Positions 9,093-18,932 are shown, counted from the stretch's first letter. The stretch is 64,000 nt of DNA from Dechloromonas sp. UBA6271 (GCA_002440665.1 DJUX01000030.1:9709-73708); one strand, 5' to 3'. The notes: generated by a model not told the origin, from the letters alone. Translations and numbers: made by a program.

Positions 9093-10252
9093 AGCTTGCC
9101 ACCCCGCATCAGCTGTCGATTCTCCCAATCCACCCGGAGGAGGATGGCGAGCGCCACGCAGTTGGCCAGAATTCCCGAACCGCCGAAACTCATCAGTGGC
9201 AGCGTCAACCCCTTGGTCGGCAACAGGCCCATGTTGACGCCCATGTTGATGAAGGACTGGACGCCGATCCAGATGCCGATGCCCATGGCGACCAGCGCCG
9301 GGTAGAGGCGGTCGAGCTGCACCGACTGGCGACCGATGGCGAAGGCGCGCTGGACGACCAGGGCGAACAGCGCAATCACCGCCAGCACGCCGAAGAAGCC
9401 GAGTTCCTCGGCGATCACCGCCAGCAGGAAGTCGGTATGCGCTTCCGGCAGGTAGAACAGTTTTTCGACGCTGGCACCGAGGCCGACACCGAACAGTTCG
9501 CCGCGCCCAAAGGCGATCAGCGAATGCGACAGCTGGTAGCCGCGCCCGAAGGCGTCAGCCCACGGGTCCATGAAGCCGAATACGCGGTCGCGCCGGTAGG
9601 GTGAAACGATGATAAGCACGGCAAACGCCGCCAGCAGCCCGACGATCAGGAGGATAAAAAGCCGGGCCTTGAGGCCGCCAAGAAAGAGGATGCCCATGGC
9701 GATCGAGATGATGACGACGAAGGCGCCGAAGTCCGGCTCCTTGAGGAGCAGCATGCCGACCACGGCCATCGCGCCGAACATCGGCAGGAAGGCCTGCTTC
9801 AGATCGTGCATGACGTTGATCTTGCGTACGGTGTAGTCGGCAGCGTAGAGCACCGCAAACAGCTTCATCAGTTCGGAAGGCTGCAGATTGGCGATGCCGA
9901 GCGGCAGCCAGCGACGGGCGCCATTAACGTCCTTGCCGATGCCCGGAATCAGGACGATGGCCAGCAAGGCGACACCGACCATGAAAAGCAGCGGCGCATA
10001 GCGCTGCCAGAGGCTCAGCGGCACCTGGAAGGCAACCGCGGCGGCGCCGAGGCCGATGGCCAGGAAGACCGCGTGGCGCGTCAGATAGTAGGTCGGCTGG
10101 AAACCCGTGCCGCGTCCAGCTTCGGCGATGGCGATCGACGCCGAATAGACCATCACCATGCCGGTGAACAGCAGCAGCAAGACGCTCCACAACAGGGCAT
10201 AGTCGATTTCCGCCAGCTGCCGGCGCGGCGTTTCGAGGGCGTTGAGCATCAT
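9089..10252 (-). CDS. ftsW: cell division SEDS glycosyltransferase FtsW
   Basis: A SEDS-family polytopic membrane protein (387 residues, about ten spans) that polymerises septal glycan with FtsI. Visible family features are NGARRWLPLG, the GRGYQLSHSLIAFGRGELFGVGLGASVEKLFYLPEAHTDFLLAVIAEELGF segment including the catalytic-loop aspartate, and the GLLPTKGLTLPLMSFGGSGI C-terminal motif. Two adjacent ATG codons (10252 and 10249) are possible starts; the first overlaps the murD stop by 4 nt. Only murG and murC separate it from ddl and ftsQ. Confidence 0.96.
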   Translation of the reverse strand: MMLNALETPRRQLAEIDYALLWSVLLLLFTGMVMVYSASIAIAEAGRGTGFQPTYYLTRHAVFLAIGLGAAAVAFQVPLSLWQRYAPLLFMVGVALLAIVLIPGIGKDVNGARRWLPLGIANLQPSELMKLFAVLYAADYTVRKINVMHDLKQAFLPMFGAMAVVGMLLLKEPDFGAFVVIISIAMGILFLGGLKARLFILLIVGLLAAFAVLIIVSPYRRDRVFGFMDPWADAFGRGYQLSHSLIAFGRGELFGVGLGASVEKLFYLPEAHTDFLLAVIAEELGFFGVLAVIALFALVVQRAFAIGRQSVQLDRLYPALVAMGIGIWIGVQSFINMGVNMGLLPTKGLTLPLMSFGGSGILANCVALAILLRVDWENRQLMRGGKL

Positions 10253-11601
10253 GACTGCAAGCCCTTCACTGCCACGATGAAGGCCTCGGCTCGCTGCGCG
10301 TAGTTGCGGTACATGTCAAGGCTGGCGCAGGCCGGCGACAGCAGCACGCAATCGCCCGTCCGAGCCTGGGCGGCCAGCCAGCGCACGGCGGCCTCCATGT
10401 CGCCGACGATGCACGTCGGCACGCCGCTGCCTTCGAGCGCCATGCCGATGGCGGCGGCATCGCGGCCGATCAGCGCCACAGCTCGACCGTGTTTTTCGAG
10501 CGCCGGTTTCAAGGGCGAGAAATCCTGGCCCTTGCCGTCGCCGCCGAGGACGATGGCAACCTTGCGCCCCATCCCTTCGATGGCGGCCAGCGTGGCGCCA
10601 ACGTTGGTGCCCTTGGAATCGTCGACGTAGACGACACCGGCGATCTCGGCGACTTTTTCGACGCGGTGCGGCAGGCCGATGAAGGACTTCAGCGGCGCGA
10701 CCAGACGTTCCGGCGCGACGCCGATGGCATCGCACAGGGCCAGCGCCGCCATCGCGTTGGCGGCGTTGTGCAAACCGGCCAGTTGCAGGGAGTCGACCGC
10801 AACCAGCGGCGTGGCACCCTTGCAGATCGCGCCGTCGACCAGGCCGTAGTCCAGCCCGCGCGGCGCCGCGTTCAGGCCGAATGTCAGCATCTTGCGCCCG
10901 CAACGGCCATTGGCCATCGACCAGTCGTCGTCACGATTGAGGATCATCGCGCCCTTGCCCTGGAAGACGCGCGATTTGGCGGCGGCATAATTGGCCAGGC
11001 TGCCGTCGTAGCGGTCGAGATGATCTTCCGAAACGTTGAGCACGGTCGCCGCGTCAGCCTTGAGGTGGAAGGTCGTTTCGAGCTGGAAGCTGGACAGCTC
11101 GACCACCCAGACTTGCGGCACATTGCCGGCATCCAGCGCATCCATCAGCGCATTGAGGGCCGACGGCGAGATGTTGCCGCAGGCGATGGCCGGCACGCCT
11201 GCAGCGTTCAGCAGATGGGCGGTCAGCGCCGTCGTGGTCGTCTTGCCGTTGCTGCCGGTGATGGCGATGATCTTCGAGCCGGGAACCTGTTCGCGCACGC
11301 CGGCGGCAAAGAGTTCGATTTCCGACACGACAGGCATGACGACCGCAGCAATCTGCGGCGTTGCCTTCGGTACGCCCGGCGACAGTGCGACGAGGTCGAT
11401 GCCGGCGAAAGTGGCAGCGACGAACGGGCCGGCGATCGCTTCAGCGCCCGGCGCAACACGTTGCAGGGCTTCGACATTCGGCGGGTTGTCGCGCGAGTCG
11501 GCGACGCGGACCAACGCGCCCTGACGATGCAGCCATTTGGCCATCGCCAGCCCCGACTCACCGAGTCCGACGACCAGAACGCGTTTGCCCTTGAATTCCA
11601 T
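10249..11601 (-). CDS. murD: UDP-N-acetylmuramoylalanine--D-glutamate ligase MurD
   Basis: MurD adds D-glutamate to UDP-MurNAc-L-Ala. The 450-residue protein starts MEFKGKRVLVVGLGESGLAMAKWL (UDP-binding loop), has the ATP P-loop ITGSNGKTTTTAL, the central ELSSFQLETT and NVSEDHLDRYDG motifs, the substrate loop LPHRVEKVAEIAGVVYVDDSKGTN and the C-terminal LLSPACASLDMYRNYAQRAEAF signature. Its start codon overlaps the mraY stop by 1 nt. Confidence 0.97.
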   Translation of the reverse strand: MEFKGKRVLVVGLGESGLAMAKWLHRQGALVRVADSRDNPPNVEALQRVAPGAEAIAGPFVAATFAGIDLVALSPGVPKATPQIAAVVMPVVSEIELFAAGVREQVPGSKIIAITGSNGKTTTTALTAHLLNAAGVPAIACGNISPSALNALMDALDAGNVPQVWVVELSSFQLETTFHLKADAATVLNVSEDHLDRYDGSLANYAAAKSRVFQGKGAMILNRDDDWSMANGRCGRKMLTFGLNAAPRGLDYGLVDGAICKGATPLVAVDSLQLAGLHNAANAMAALALCDAIGVAPERLVAPLKSFIGLPHRVEKVAEIAGVVYVDDSKGTNVGATLAAIEGMGRKVAIVLGGDGKGQDFSPLKPALEKHGRAVALIGRDAAAIGMALEGSGVPTCIVGDMEAAVRWLAAQARTGDCVLLSPACASLDMYRNYAQRAEAFIVAVKGLQS

Positions 11602-12704
11602 CAGCGCAGCTTCAGCGAAGAGAGCCCGACCAGCACGAGCATGATGGTGATGATCCAGAAGCGGACGACGACCTGCGTCTCCTTCCAGCCCGTTTGTTCG
11701 AAGTGGTGGTGCAGCGGCGCCATGCGCAGGATGCGCCGGCCCTCGCCGAATTTTTTCTTGGTGTATTTGAAGTAGCTGACCTGCAACATCACCGACAGCG
11801 TCTCGACGACGAAGACGCCGCCCATGATCAGCAGCACGATTTCCTGGCGCAGGATCACCGCCACGGTGCCGAGCGCGGCGCCGAGCGCCAGCGCACCGAC
11901 GTCACCCATGAAAACCTCGGCCGGATAGGCGTTGAACCACAGGAAGCCGAGACCGGCGCCGGCGATCGCGCCGAGCAGGATGCACAATTCGCCGGCCCCC
12001 GGCACATAGGGAATGAACAGGTATTTGGCGTAGACCGCATGGCCGGTCACATAGGCGAAGACGACGAAGGCGGCGGCAATCATCACCGTCGGCATGATGG
12101 CGAGACCGTCGAGACCGTCGGTCAGGTTGACCGCATTGCTGGTGCCGACAATGACGAAGTAGGTCAGCGTGATAAAGCCGACGACGCCCAGTGGATAGGC
12201 GACGGTCTTGAAGAAGGGAACGATCAGCTCGGTTTGCGCCCCCGACTTGGCCGAGAAGGCGAGGAACAGGGCGGCGCCGAGGCCGAGCAGCGACTGCCAG
12301 AAATATTTCCATTTGGCCGACAGACCTTTCGGGTCGCGGTACACCACCTTCTTCCAGTCGTCGTACCAGCCGACAATGCCGTAGCCAAGGGTGACGACCA
12401 GCACTGTCCACACGTACTTGTTGGTCAGGTCGCCCCACAGCAGGGTCGTGATGCCGATGGCGATCAGGATCAGCACGCCACCCATGGTCGGCGTCCCGGA
12501 TTTGACCAGATGCGTCTGCGGGCCGTCGGTGCGCACCGCCTGGCCGATCTTCTTCTCGGCCAGCCAACGGATGACGCGCGGACCGGCGGCGAAGGAAATC
12601 AGCAGCGCGGTCATCGCCGCCAGCACCGTGCGCAGCGTGATGTAGTTGAAGACATTGAAAAAACGAATGTCCTGCGCGAGCCATTGGGACAAAGCCAGCA
12701 GCAT
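11601..12704 (-). CDS. mraY: phospho-N-acetylmuramoyl-pentapeptide-transferase MraY
   Basis: An integral membrane enzyme that transfers phospho-MurNAc-pentapeptide to undecaprenyl phosphate, giving lipid I. The 367-residue protein is strongly hydrophobic with about ten spans. Diagnostic motifs are KSGTPTMGG, the NLTDGLDGLA magnesium motif, FNAYPAEVFMGDVGALALG, and the C-terminal APLHHHFEQTGWKETQVVVRFW histidine cluster. Coding overlaps murF and murD by one base at each end. Confidence 0.98.
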   Translation of the reverse strand: MLLALSQWLAQDIRFFNVFNYITLRTVLAAMTALLISFAAGPRVIRWLAEKKIGQAVRTDGPQTHLVKSGTPTMGGVLILIAIGITTLLWGDLTNKYVWTVLVVTLGYGIVGWYDDWKKVVYRDPKGLSAKWKYFWQSLLGLGAALFLAFSAKSGAQTELIVPFFKTVAYPLGVVGFITLTYFVIVGTSNAVNLTDGLDGLAIMPTVMIAAAFVVFAYVTGHAVYAKYLFIPYVPGAGELCILLGAIAGAGLGFLWFNAYPAEVFMGDVGALALGAALGTVAVILRQEIVLLIMGGVFVVETLSVMLQVSYFKYTKKKFGEGRRILRMAPLHHHFEQTGWKETQVVVRFWIITIMLVLVGLSSLKLR

Positions 12705-14065
12705 CAGTTTTTCTCCTCGGCGGCGATGGCGTCGGCCACCCGCTCCATCTTCATGAAGCGCGAGCCCTTCACCAGCACGGTGGTTTCGGGCCCCAATTCC
12801 TTGTTGACCGCAGCAATCAGCTTGTCGATATTGCAGAAATGCCGTGCGCCCTCGCCGAAGTTGCGCACCGCCTGCTGGCTGGCGTCGCCCAGCGCGAACA
12901 GGCGATCAATGCCCTGGCTCTTGGCGTAACCGCCGATTTCGTCGTGATACTGGCCGCTGGCCTCGCCAATTTCGCCCATGTCGCCGAGCACCAGGACCTT
13001 GTGGCCGATCGTCGCCGCCAGCACATCAATCCCGGCGCGCACCGAATCCGGATTGGCGTTGTAGGTATCGTCGAGCACCACGGCACCAGCGATGCCCGGG
13101 CGCTTTTGCAGCCGCCCCTTGACCCCGGCGAAGCTTTCCAGCCCGGCGACCACGGCCGGCAGCGGCACGCCGGCGGCCAGGCAGGCAGCGGCAGCGGCGA
13201 CAGCATTGCGGGCGTTGTGGCGGCCGGGCACCGGCAACCGCAATTCGGTTTTTCCTTCCGCCGACTGCAGCGCAAGTTCTGTTTCCAGCGCGTGCTGCCG
13301 CACCGCGCCGAGGACATCTGCCGAGCGCTCGATCCCGAAGCTGCGTACCGCATGCGCGCCCGCCATCTGGCGCCAGAGACCCGCATAGGCATCGTCGGCA
13401 TTGACCACGGCGACACCGTCGGCAGTCAGTCCGCTGAAGATGCTGCCCTTCTCGCGCGCTACTTCGTCCATGTCGCCCATCCCTTCGAGGTGGGCGCGCT
13501 GCGCATTGGTTATAACGGCCACGGTCGGGGCGCCGAGGGGCGCGAGATAGGCGATCTCGCCGGGATGATTCATGCCCATCTCGATGACCGCCGCCCGATG
13601 ACCGGCATTCAGGCCGAGCAGGGTCAGCGGCAGGCCGATGTCGTTGTTCAGGTTGCCACGTGTCGCCAGCACCGCATCGCCGAATTGCGCCTTGAGAATG
13701 GCGGCGATCATTTCCTTGGTCGTCGTCTTGCCGTTCGAACCGGTGACGGCGATGACCGGCAGGCTAAAGCGGGCGCGCCAGGCGGCGGCCAGCCTGCCGA
13801 GCGCGATCCGCGTATCGGCGACAACCAGTGCCGAAACGCCGGCCGGCACCCGCGCCGCATCGTTCACCAGCAGCGCCGTGGCGCCCGCCGCGACGGCCTG
13901 ATCGAGGAAATCATGCGCATCGAAACGCTCGCCGCGCAACGCGACGAACAACTGTCCGCCAGCAATCGCCCGGGTGTCGGTGGACACGCCGGAAATTTCC
14001 CGGTCATCGCCATGCAGGCAGCCGCCGGTGGCGCCCTGGACTTCGGAGAGCAACCAGTTCATCAC
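12704..14065 (-). CDS. murF: UDP-N-acetylmuramoyl-tripeptide--D-Ala-D-Ala ligase MurF
   Basis: MurF adds the D-Ala-D-Ala dipeptide produced by Ddl. The 453-residue protein carries the MurF-type P-loop AVTGSNGKTTTKEMIAAIL (the trailing KEM distinguishes MurF from MurC/D/E), IEMGMNHPGEIAYLAPL, and LDDTYNANPDSVRAGIDVL. The start is one of two adjacent ATGs (14065/14062); the first overlaps murE by 4 nt. Confidence 0.97.
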   Translation of the reverse strand: MMNWLLSEVQGATGGCLHGDDREISGVSTDTRAIAGGQLFVALRGERFDAHDFLDQAVAAGATALLVNDAARVPAGVSALVVADTRIALGRLAAAWRARFSLPVIAVTGSNGKTTTKEMIAAILKAQFGDAVLATRGNLNNDIGLPLTLLGLNAGHRAAVIEMGMNHPGEIAYLAPLGAPTVAVITNAQRAHLEGMGDMDEVAREKGSIFSGLTADGVAVVNADDAYAGLWRQMAGAHAVRSFGIERSADVLGAVRQHALETELALQSAEGKTELRLPVPGRHNARNAVAAAAACLAAGVPLPAVVAGLESFAGVKGRLQKRPGIAGAVVLDDTYNANPDSVRAGIDVLAATIGHKVLVLGDMGEIGEASGQYHDEIGGYAKSQGIDRLFALGDASQQAVRNFGEGARHFCNIDKLIAAVNKELGPETTVLVKGSRFMKMERVADAIAAEEKN

Positions 14066-15525
14066 GCCACCTCCCGCCGGCCCTGGCGGCGCAGCTCGAG
14101 CGCGCCGCGCGCCTGTTCAAGATCGGAGAACGGCGTCCGCACGCCAGCACTTTCCTGGTAAGCCTCATGCCCCTTGCCGGCCAGCAGCACGACATCCGCG
14201 TCCGCTGCAGCCGCGACAGCACGGCGGATGGCCAGCGCGCGGTCGGCTTCGGATTCGGCCTGCGCCGTACCGGCCCGGATGTCGGCAATGATCTGCACCG
14301 GATCTTCGCTGCGCGGGTTGTCGCTGGTCAGCAGCACGCGGTCGGCGAGACGGGCAGCCACTTCACCCATCTGCGGACGCTTGCCCTTGTCGCGGTCGCC
14401 GCCGCAACCGAACACCACACACAGCCGGCCGCCGCGCGCCGCTGCAACGTCGCGCAGAGTCAGCAACACATTTTCCAGGGCGTCCGGCGTGTGCGCATAA
14501 TCGACCACGACCAGCGGCTCGCCGGTGCCGCCCAGGCGCTCCATGCGGCCGGCCGGCGCCTGCAATGCCGACAAGCGGCGCGCGACTTCGGCGGCTTCGA
14601 CACCGGCGTCGTGCAGGACGGCAGCCACAGCCAGCAGGTTGGAAATGTTGTAGCGCCCAAGCAATGCGGTTTCGACCTCGGCGCGGCCGTTCGGCAGAAC
14701 CAGGGTGAAGCACTGGCCATGCGCCGTATCGCGCAGCTGTTCGGCACGTACGGCCGCCGCCTCGCCAATCGCGTAGCCGAGGACCGTACGGGCCGTGGTT
14801 TCAGCAATCAACTTGCGGCCGAGCGCATCGTCGAGATTGACAATCGCCGTGCGCAACCCTGACCAGGCGAAGAGCTTTTCCTTCGCCGCTGCGTAGGCTT
14901 CCATGCTGCCGTGGTAATCGAGATGGTCGCGGGTGAAATTGGTGAACACCGCGACATCGACCCGGGCGCCGTTCATGCGCCCCTCCTCGATCCCGATCGA
15001 ACTCGCCTCGAGCGCGCACGCCGTCGCCCCGGCTCTCCGGAAGCCGGCCAGCAGGCGTATCAGCGTCGTCGCTTCCGGAGTCGTGAAGCCGGTCTCGGCA
15101 AGCGCTCCCGGGAAGCCGGCACCCAGCGTGCCGATAACAGCACAGCGGCCGGCGTGGGCACTGGCGATGAACTGGCTGACCGTGGTCTTGCCGTTGGTGC
15201 CGGTGATGGCGATGAGGGACAGGCCTTCGCTCGGCCCTCCATACACGGCATGCGCCAGCGGACCGGCCAGCGCACGCAGGCCGTCGACCTGGAGGTTTGC
15301 TGCGGTCAACGCCGGATTCCAGGCAAAATCGCCGCCTGCCTGCCACAGCACGGCAACCGCGCCGCGCTCAATGGCGTCGGGAATGTAACGGCGCCCATCG
15401 GCCAGGTCCCCGGGATAAGCGAGGAAAAGATCACCGGGCTGCACCTGGCGACTGTCATCGGCCACCCCGGCGGGCTGGATGCCCAGCGCCTTCAGGCGAA
15501 CGAGAAGTTCCGGCACGCTGCTCAC
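14062..15525 (-). CDS. murE: UDP-N-acetylmuramoyl-tripeptide synthetase MurE
   Basis: MurE adds the third stem-peptide residue. The 487-residue sequence has the P-loop ITGTNGKTTVSQF, the carbamylated-lysine region and the C-terminal DNPRSEDP loop, which in this family indicates meso-diaminopimelate rather than lysine as substrate, as expected for a Gram-negative cell. It overlaps ftsI and murF by 4 nt each. Confidence 0.97.
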   Translation of the reverse strand: MSSVPELLVRLKALGIQPAGVADDSRQVQPGDLFLAYPGDLADGRRYIPDAIERGAVAVLWQAGGDFAWNPALTAANLQVDGLRALAGPLAHAVYGGPSEGLSLIAITGTNGKTTVSQFIASAHAGRCAVIGTLGAGFPGALAETGFTTPEATTLIRLLAGFRRAGATACALEASSIGIEEGRMNGARVDVAVFTNFTRDHLDYHGSMEAYAAAKEKLFAWSGLRTAIVNLDDALGRKLIAETTARTVLGYAIGEAAAVRAEQLRDTAHGQCFTLVLPNGRAEVETALLGRYNISNLLAVAAVLHDAGVEAAEVARRLSALQAPAGRMERLGGTGEPLVVVDYAHTPDALENVLLTLRDVAAARGGRLCVVFGCGGDRDKGKRPQMGEVAARLADRVLLTSDNPRSEDPVQIIADIRAGTAQAESEADRALAIRRAVAAAADADVVLLAGKGHEAYQESAGVRTPFSDLEQARGALELRRQGRREVA

Positions 15526-17270
15526 AGCCGCCCTTTCCGGTTATCCGCATCGGCCACCTGCAGTAGCGCATCAGGCGTTATGCCGAGGGTGCGCAGCGAG
15601 GCGCCCATCACCTGCGAGAAAACCGGCGCCGCCACCTCGCCGCCATAGTGCTTGCCGGCGCTGGGTTCGTCGATCATCACGGCAACGATCAAGCGGGGAT
15701 CGGAGACCGGCGCGAAGCCGACAAAGGCCGAGACGTACTTGTTGGCATAGACCCCGCCCTCCAGCTTGTGGGCAGTCCCGGTCTTGCCGCCAACCCGGTA
15801 GCCTGGCACACGCGCCTTGGGGGCCGTACCCTCCGGCCCCGCCGCCATTTCGAGCATGGCCCGCATTTCGCGCGCGGTCTGCACCGAGAATACCGGAACG
15901 CCGTGAACCATGGGCTCGTCAGTCTTGAGCAGCGAAAGCGGGATCAGGTCACCATCACGCGCGAACACCGAATAGGCGCGCGCCAGCTGGATCAGGCTGA
16001 CCGAAATGCCGTGCCCGTAGGACATCGTCGCCTGCTCGATCGGCCGCCAGTTCTTCCATGGCCGCAGACGACCCGTGACCTCCCCCGGGAAGCCGAGTTG
16101 CGGCAGCTGCCCGAAACCGACCGCGTCGAACATCTGCCACATCTCCTGCGACGGCAGGGTCAGCGCCATCTTGGTGACGCCGACGTTGGACGATTTCTGG
16201 ATCACCTGCGCCACGGTCAGCGCGCCATGCGGGTGGGCATCGGAGATGGTGGCATTGCCGATGGTGATCCGGCCCGGCGCGCAGTTGATCACCGTGTCGG
16301 GACGGAACTTGCCCTTTTCCATGGCCAGCGCCGCGGTAAACGGCTTCAGGGTCGAACCCGGCTCGAAGGTGTCGGTCAGCGCCCGATTGCGCAACTGCGC
16401 CCCCGACAGGGTTTCGCGATTATTCGGGTTATAGGTCGGCAGGTTGACCAGCGCCAGAATCTCGCCGGTCCGCGCATCGATGACGATGGCTCCACCGGCC
16501 TTGGCCTTGTTGGTTTCGACCGCCGCCTTGAGTTGACTGTAGGCCAGGTACTGGATCTTGGAATCGAGCGCCAGCCGAACGTCCTTGCCATCCTGCGGCG
16601 GCTTCAGCGCGCCGACGTCCTCGATGATGTTGCCGCGTCGGTCGCGAATCACGCTGCGGCTGCCGGAACGCCCGATAAGGCTTGGCTGGAACGCCAGCTC
16701 GACGCCCTCGAGACCCTTGTCGTCGACACCGGTAAAGCCGACGATGTGCGCCGTCATGTCGCCGGTCGGATAGTAACGGCGGTATTCCTTTTCCTGATGC
16801 ACACCGGGCAGTTTGAGCGCAGCGATGCGGTCTGCGGTTTCCGGCGGCACCTGGCGCTTGACGAAGACGAAGGTCTTTTCCGGCGCGATTTTGCCATCTA
16901 GCTCGCGCACGCCGATGTCGAGCAAGGCGGCGAGTTGCTGCTTCTGCGCCGCGCTCATGGTCCGCGCGTCGCCGGGAATTGCCCAGATCGACTTCATAGG
17001 TGTCGATACGGCCAGCAGGTCGCCATTGCGGTCGATGATCTTGCCGCGCGAGGCCGAGACCTCGATATCGCGGCGGTAGCGCGACTCACCCTTTTCCTGC
17101 AGAAAATCGTTGTTGATGACCTGCAGATAGAAGCCACGCCCGACCAGCGCCGCAAAGGCGCCCATCAGCAGCAGGCCGACGGTACGCGAACGCCAGCCCT
17201 GCAGGGCCAGTTGCAGGACCGGGCTTTCAGCGAAGCGATGACCGCGTTGCGGGCGACGGCGAACGACCAT
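15522..17270 (-). CDS. ftsI: septal transpeptidase FtsI (PBP3)
   Basis: A class B penicillin-binding protein cross-linking septal peptidoglycan, the partner of FtsW. The 582-residue protein has an N-terminal membrane anchor (VGLLLMGAFAALVGRGFYLQVI), the dimerisation/pedestal domain, and a transpeptidase domain with the three active-site motifs: FEPGSTLKPF (S..K), KSSNVG (SSN) and GGKTGTAHK (KTG). The start codon overlaps the ftsL stop by one base. Confidence 0.97.
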   Translation of the reverse strand: MVVRRRPQRGHRFAESPVLQLALQGWRSRTVGLLLMGAFAALVGRGFYLQVINNDFLQEKGESRYRRDIEVSASRGKIIDRNGDLLAVSTPMKSIWAIPGDARTMSAAQKQQLAALLDIGVRELDGKIAPEKTFVFVKRQVPPETADRIAALKLPGVHQEKEYRRYYPTGDMTAHIVGFTGVDDKGLEGVELAFQPSLIGRSGSRSVIRDRRGNIIEDVGALKPPQDGKDVRLALDSKIQYLAYSQLKAAVETNKAKAGGAIVIDARTGEILALVNLPTYNPNNRETLSGAQLRNRALTDTFEPGSTLKPFTAALAMEKGKFRPDTVINCAPGRITIGNATISDAHPHGALTVAQVIQKSSNVGVTKMALTLPSQEMWQMFDAVGFGQLPQLGFPGEVTGRLRPWKNWRPIEQATMSYGHGISVSLIQLARAYSVFARDGDLIPLSLLKTDEPMVHGVPVFSVQTAREMRAMLEMAAGPEGTAPKARVPGYRVGGKTGTAHKLEGGVYANKYVSAFVGFAPVSDPRLIVAVMIDEPSAGKHYGGEVAAPVFSQVMGASLRTLGITPDALLQVADADNRKGRL

Positions 17271-17563
17271 CAGCGCACCGCCTTCTTCTTCGGCGCCGCA
17301 GCGACGGGCTTGTCCACCACTTTGCCCACGGCATCCGGCGTGACCATGTGCAGACGGTCACGCGCGATCTTTTCGATCCGCGGATGCGTCGCCCAAGTGG
17401 ATAACTCCAACTGCAGTTGCCCGTATTCGATATCCAGCTTGCGCACCCGCTCCTGCTCACCCTCCAGATCCTGAAACAGCTTGCGCGCGCGGTGCTGGGA
17501 GGTCACCACACCCAGTGCACAAACGACGGCGATCAGAAGAAGGATCATGTTGAAACGGACCAT
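17270..17563 (-). CDS. ftsL: cell division protein FtsL
   Basis: A 97-residue bitopic protein with one N-terminal membrane span (MILLLIAVVCALGVVTS) followed by a coiled-coil-like segment (ARKLFQDLEGEQERVRKLDIEYGQLQLELSTWATHPRIEKIARDRLHM) and a short lysine/alanine tail. Length, topology and its place between rsmH and ftsI identify FtsL, which joins FtsB and FtsQ in the periplasm to activate FtsW/FtsI. Single-base overlaps occur at both ends. Confidence 0.93.
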   Translation of the reverse strand: MVRFNMILLLIAVVCALGVVTSQHRARKLFQDLEGEQERVRKLDIEYGQLQLELSTWATHPRIEKIARDRLHMVTPDAVGKVVDKPVAAAPKKKAVR

Positions 17564-18489
17564 TACAGTTTTTCGGCAACGCGCATCACGGCGCTGCGCG
17601 CCCGCGGATTGGCGGCGACTTCACCGGCCGATGGCTTGATCGCCTTGCCGACCAGGCGCAGCTTCGGTTTCGGCAACTGATCGGCGCGCAGCGGTAGATT
17701 CTTCGGCAGGTCATCGGCGGTCGACTGCCCGCGCATGAAGTTTTTGACGATACGGTCTTCCAGCGAATGAAAGGAGATGACCACCAGCCGCCCGCCCGGC
17801 TTCAGCAGTTCAAGCGCCTGCGGCAGGGCTATTTCCAGCTGGCCGAGTTCCTGATTGATATGAATCCGTAGAGCTTGAAAGCTGCGCGTCGCCGCGTCCT
17901 GCCCTGGCTCACGGGTGCGCACGGCCGCGCGTACAAGGGCCGCAAACTGCGCTGTTGTGACAATAGGTTGTTCGAGCCGAGCAGCCACAACCTTCTTTGC
18001 AATCTGGAAAGCAAACCGTTCTTCGCCATAGCTCCTAATGACCTCCGTTATGTCTCTTATTTCAGCCCGCGCCAGCCATTCGGCCGCCGTTTCGCCCCGC
18101 GTGGTATCCATGCGCATGTCCAGCGGCGCGTCATGGCGAAAGCTGAAACCGCGCTCACCTTCATCGATTTGTGGCGACGACACGCCGATGTCGAAGAGAA
18201 TTCCATCCACGTCGCGCAGGCCCGCCTCGCGCGCGGCGGCGCCAATTTCGCCGAACGAGCGATGGATCAGCCGAAAACGCGGATCGTTGATTGCCGCACC
18301 GGAGACAATCGCCTGCGGGTCGCGGTCGACGGCCACCAGGCGGCCTTTTTCACCAAGCGCCGAGAGAATGCGGCGGCTATGACCGCCGCGCCCGAACGTG
18401 GCATCCATATAGGTACCGTCAGCCTTGACCGCCAGGGAACTTACCGCCTCTTCGAGCAGCACCGTGACGTGGGTGCCACCCGCGGTCAC
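17563..18489 (-). CDS. rsmH: 16S rRNA (cytosine1402-N4)-methyltransferase RsmH
   Basis: RsmH (MraW) methylates C1402 of 16S rRNA; its partner in forming m4Cm1402 is RsmI, which is encoded at 47.1 kb of this same window. The 308-residue protein begins with HVTVLLEEAVSSLAVKADGTYMDATFGRGGHSR (SAM-binding loop), has DIGVSSPQIDEGERGFSFRHDAPLDMRMD and the C-terminal KPGGRLVVISFHSLEDRIVKNFMR motif. It overlaps mraZ by 4 nt. Confidence 0.97.
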   Translation of the reverse strand: MTAGGTHVTVLLEEAVSSLAVKADGTYMDATFGRGGHSRRILSALGEKGRLVAVDRDPQAIVSGAAINDPRFRLIHRSFGEIGAAAREAGLRDVDGILFDIGVSSPQIDEGERGFSFRHDAPLDMRMDTTRGETAAEWLARAEIRDITEVIRSYGEERFAFQIAKKVVAARLEQPIVTTAQFAALVRAAVRTREPGQDAATRSFQALRIHINQELGQLEIALPQALELLKPGGRLVVISFHSLEDRIVKNFMRGQSTADDLPKNLPLRADQLPKPKLRLVGKAIKPSAGEVAANPRARSAVMRVAEKL

Positions 18490-18932
18490 AGCACCAGATC
18501 CCCGAAACCTGGCGGCAGATCGCCGGACAGCGCCTCCGCAGCCAGGTCGTTCTGCTGCTTCCAGCCCGCCTCGCTCCAGATTTCGAAATGGCTCCCCATT
18601 CCGACCAGGTAGACGGTCTTTTCGAACTGGGCATATTCGCGCAATTCCGGCGCAACGAGAAGGCGGCCAGCCGAATCAAGTTCTTCGCTACGGGCGTTGC
18701 CGACCAGCACGCGCTTGATCGAGGCAGCGCGCGGATCGAAGCTGGAGGCCTTGAGAATCTGATCGCGGATCGGCTGCCAGGCCGGCGACGGGTAAAGCAG
18801 CAGACAGCGGTGCGGATGCGCGGTCAGAACCAGCGAGCCCTCGGCGGCGGCGAGCAGGGTCTCGCGGTGCCTTGCCGGTATGGCAAGCCGCCCCTTCGCA
18901 TCCAGACTCAGTGCCGCAGCCCCCTCAAACAT
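18486..18932 (-). CDS. mraZ: transcriptional regulator MraZ
   Basis: MraZ is the DNA-binding regulator that heads dcw operons and represses its own promoter. The 148-residue protein has two SpoVT/AbrB-like halves: FEGAAALSLDAKGRLAIPARHRE and SEELDSAGRLLVAPELREYAQF. The ATG at 18932 is preceded by GAGGAG and begins the usual MFEGAAALSLD; a longer open frame to 19004 would read through the operator and promoter. TGGGN-type repeats lie just upstream, consistent with autoregulation. Confidence 0.95.
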   Translation of the reverse strand: MFEGAAALSLDAKGRLAIPARHRETLLAAAEGSLVLTAHPHRCLLLYPSPAWQPIRDQILKASSFDPRAASIKRVLVGNARSEELDSAGRLLVAPELREYAQFEKTVYLVGMGSHFEIWSEAGWKQQNDLAAEALSGDLPPGFGDLVL

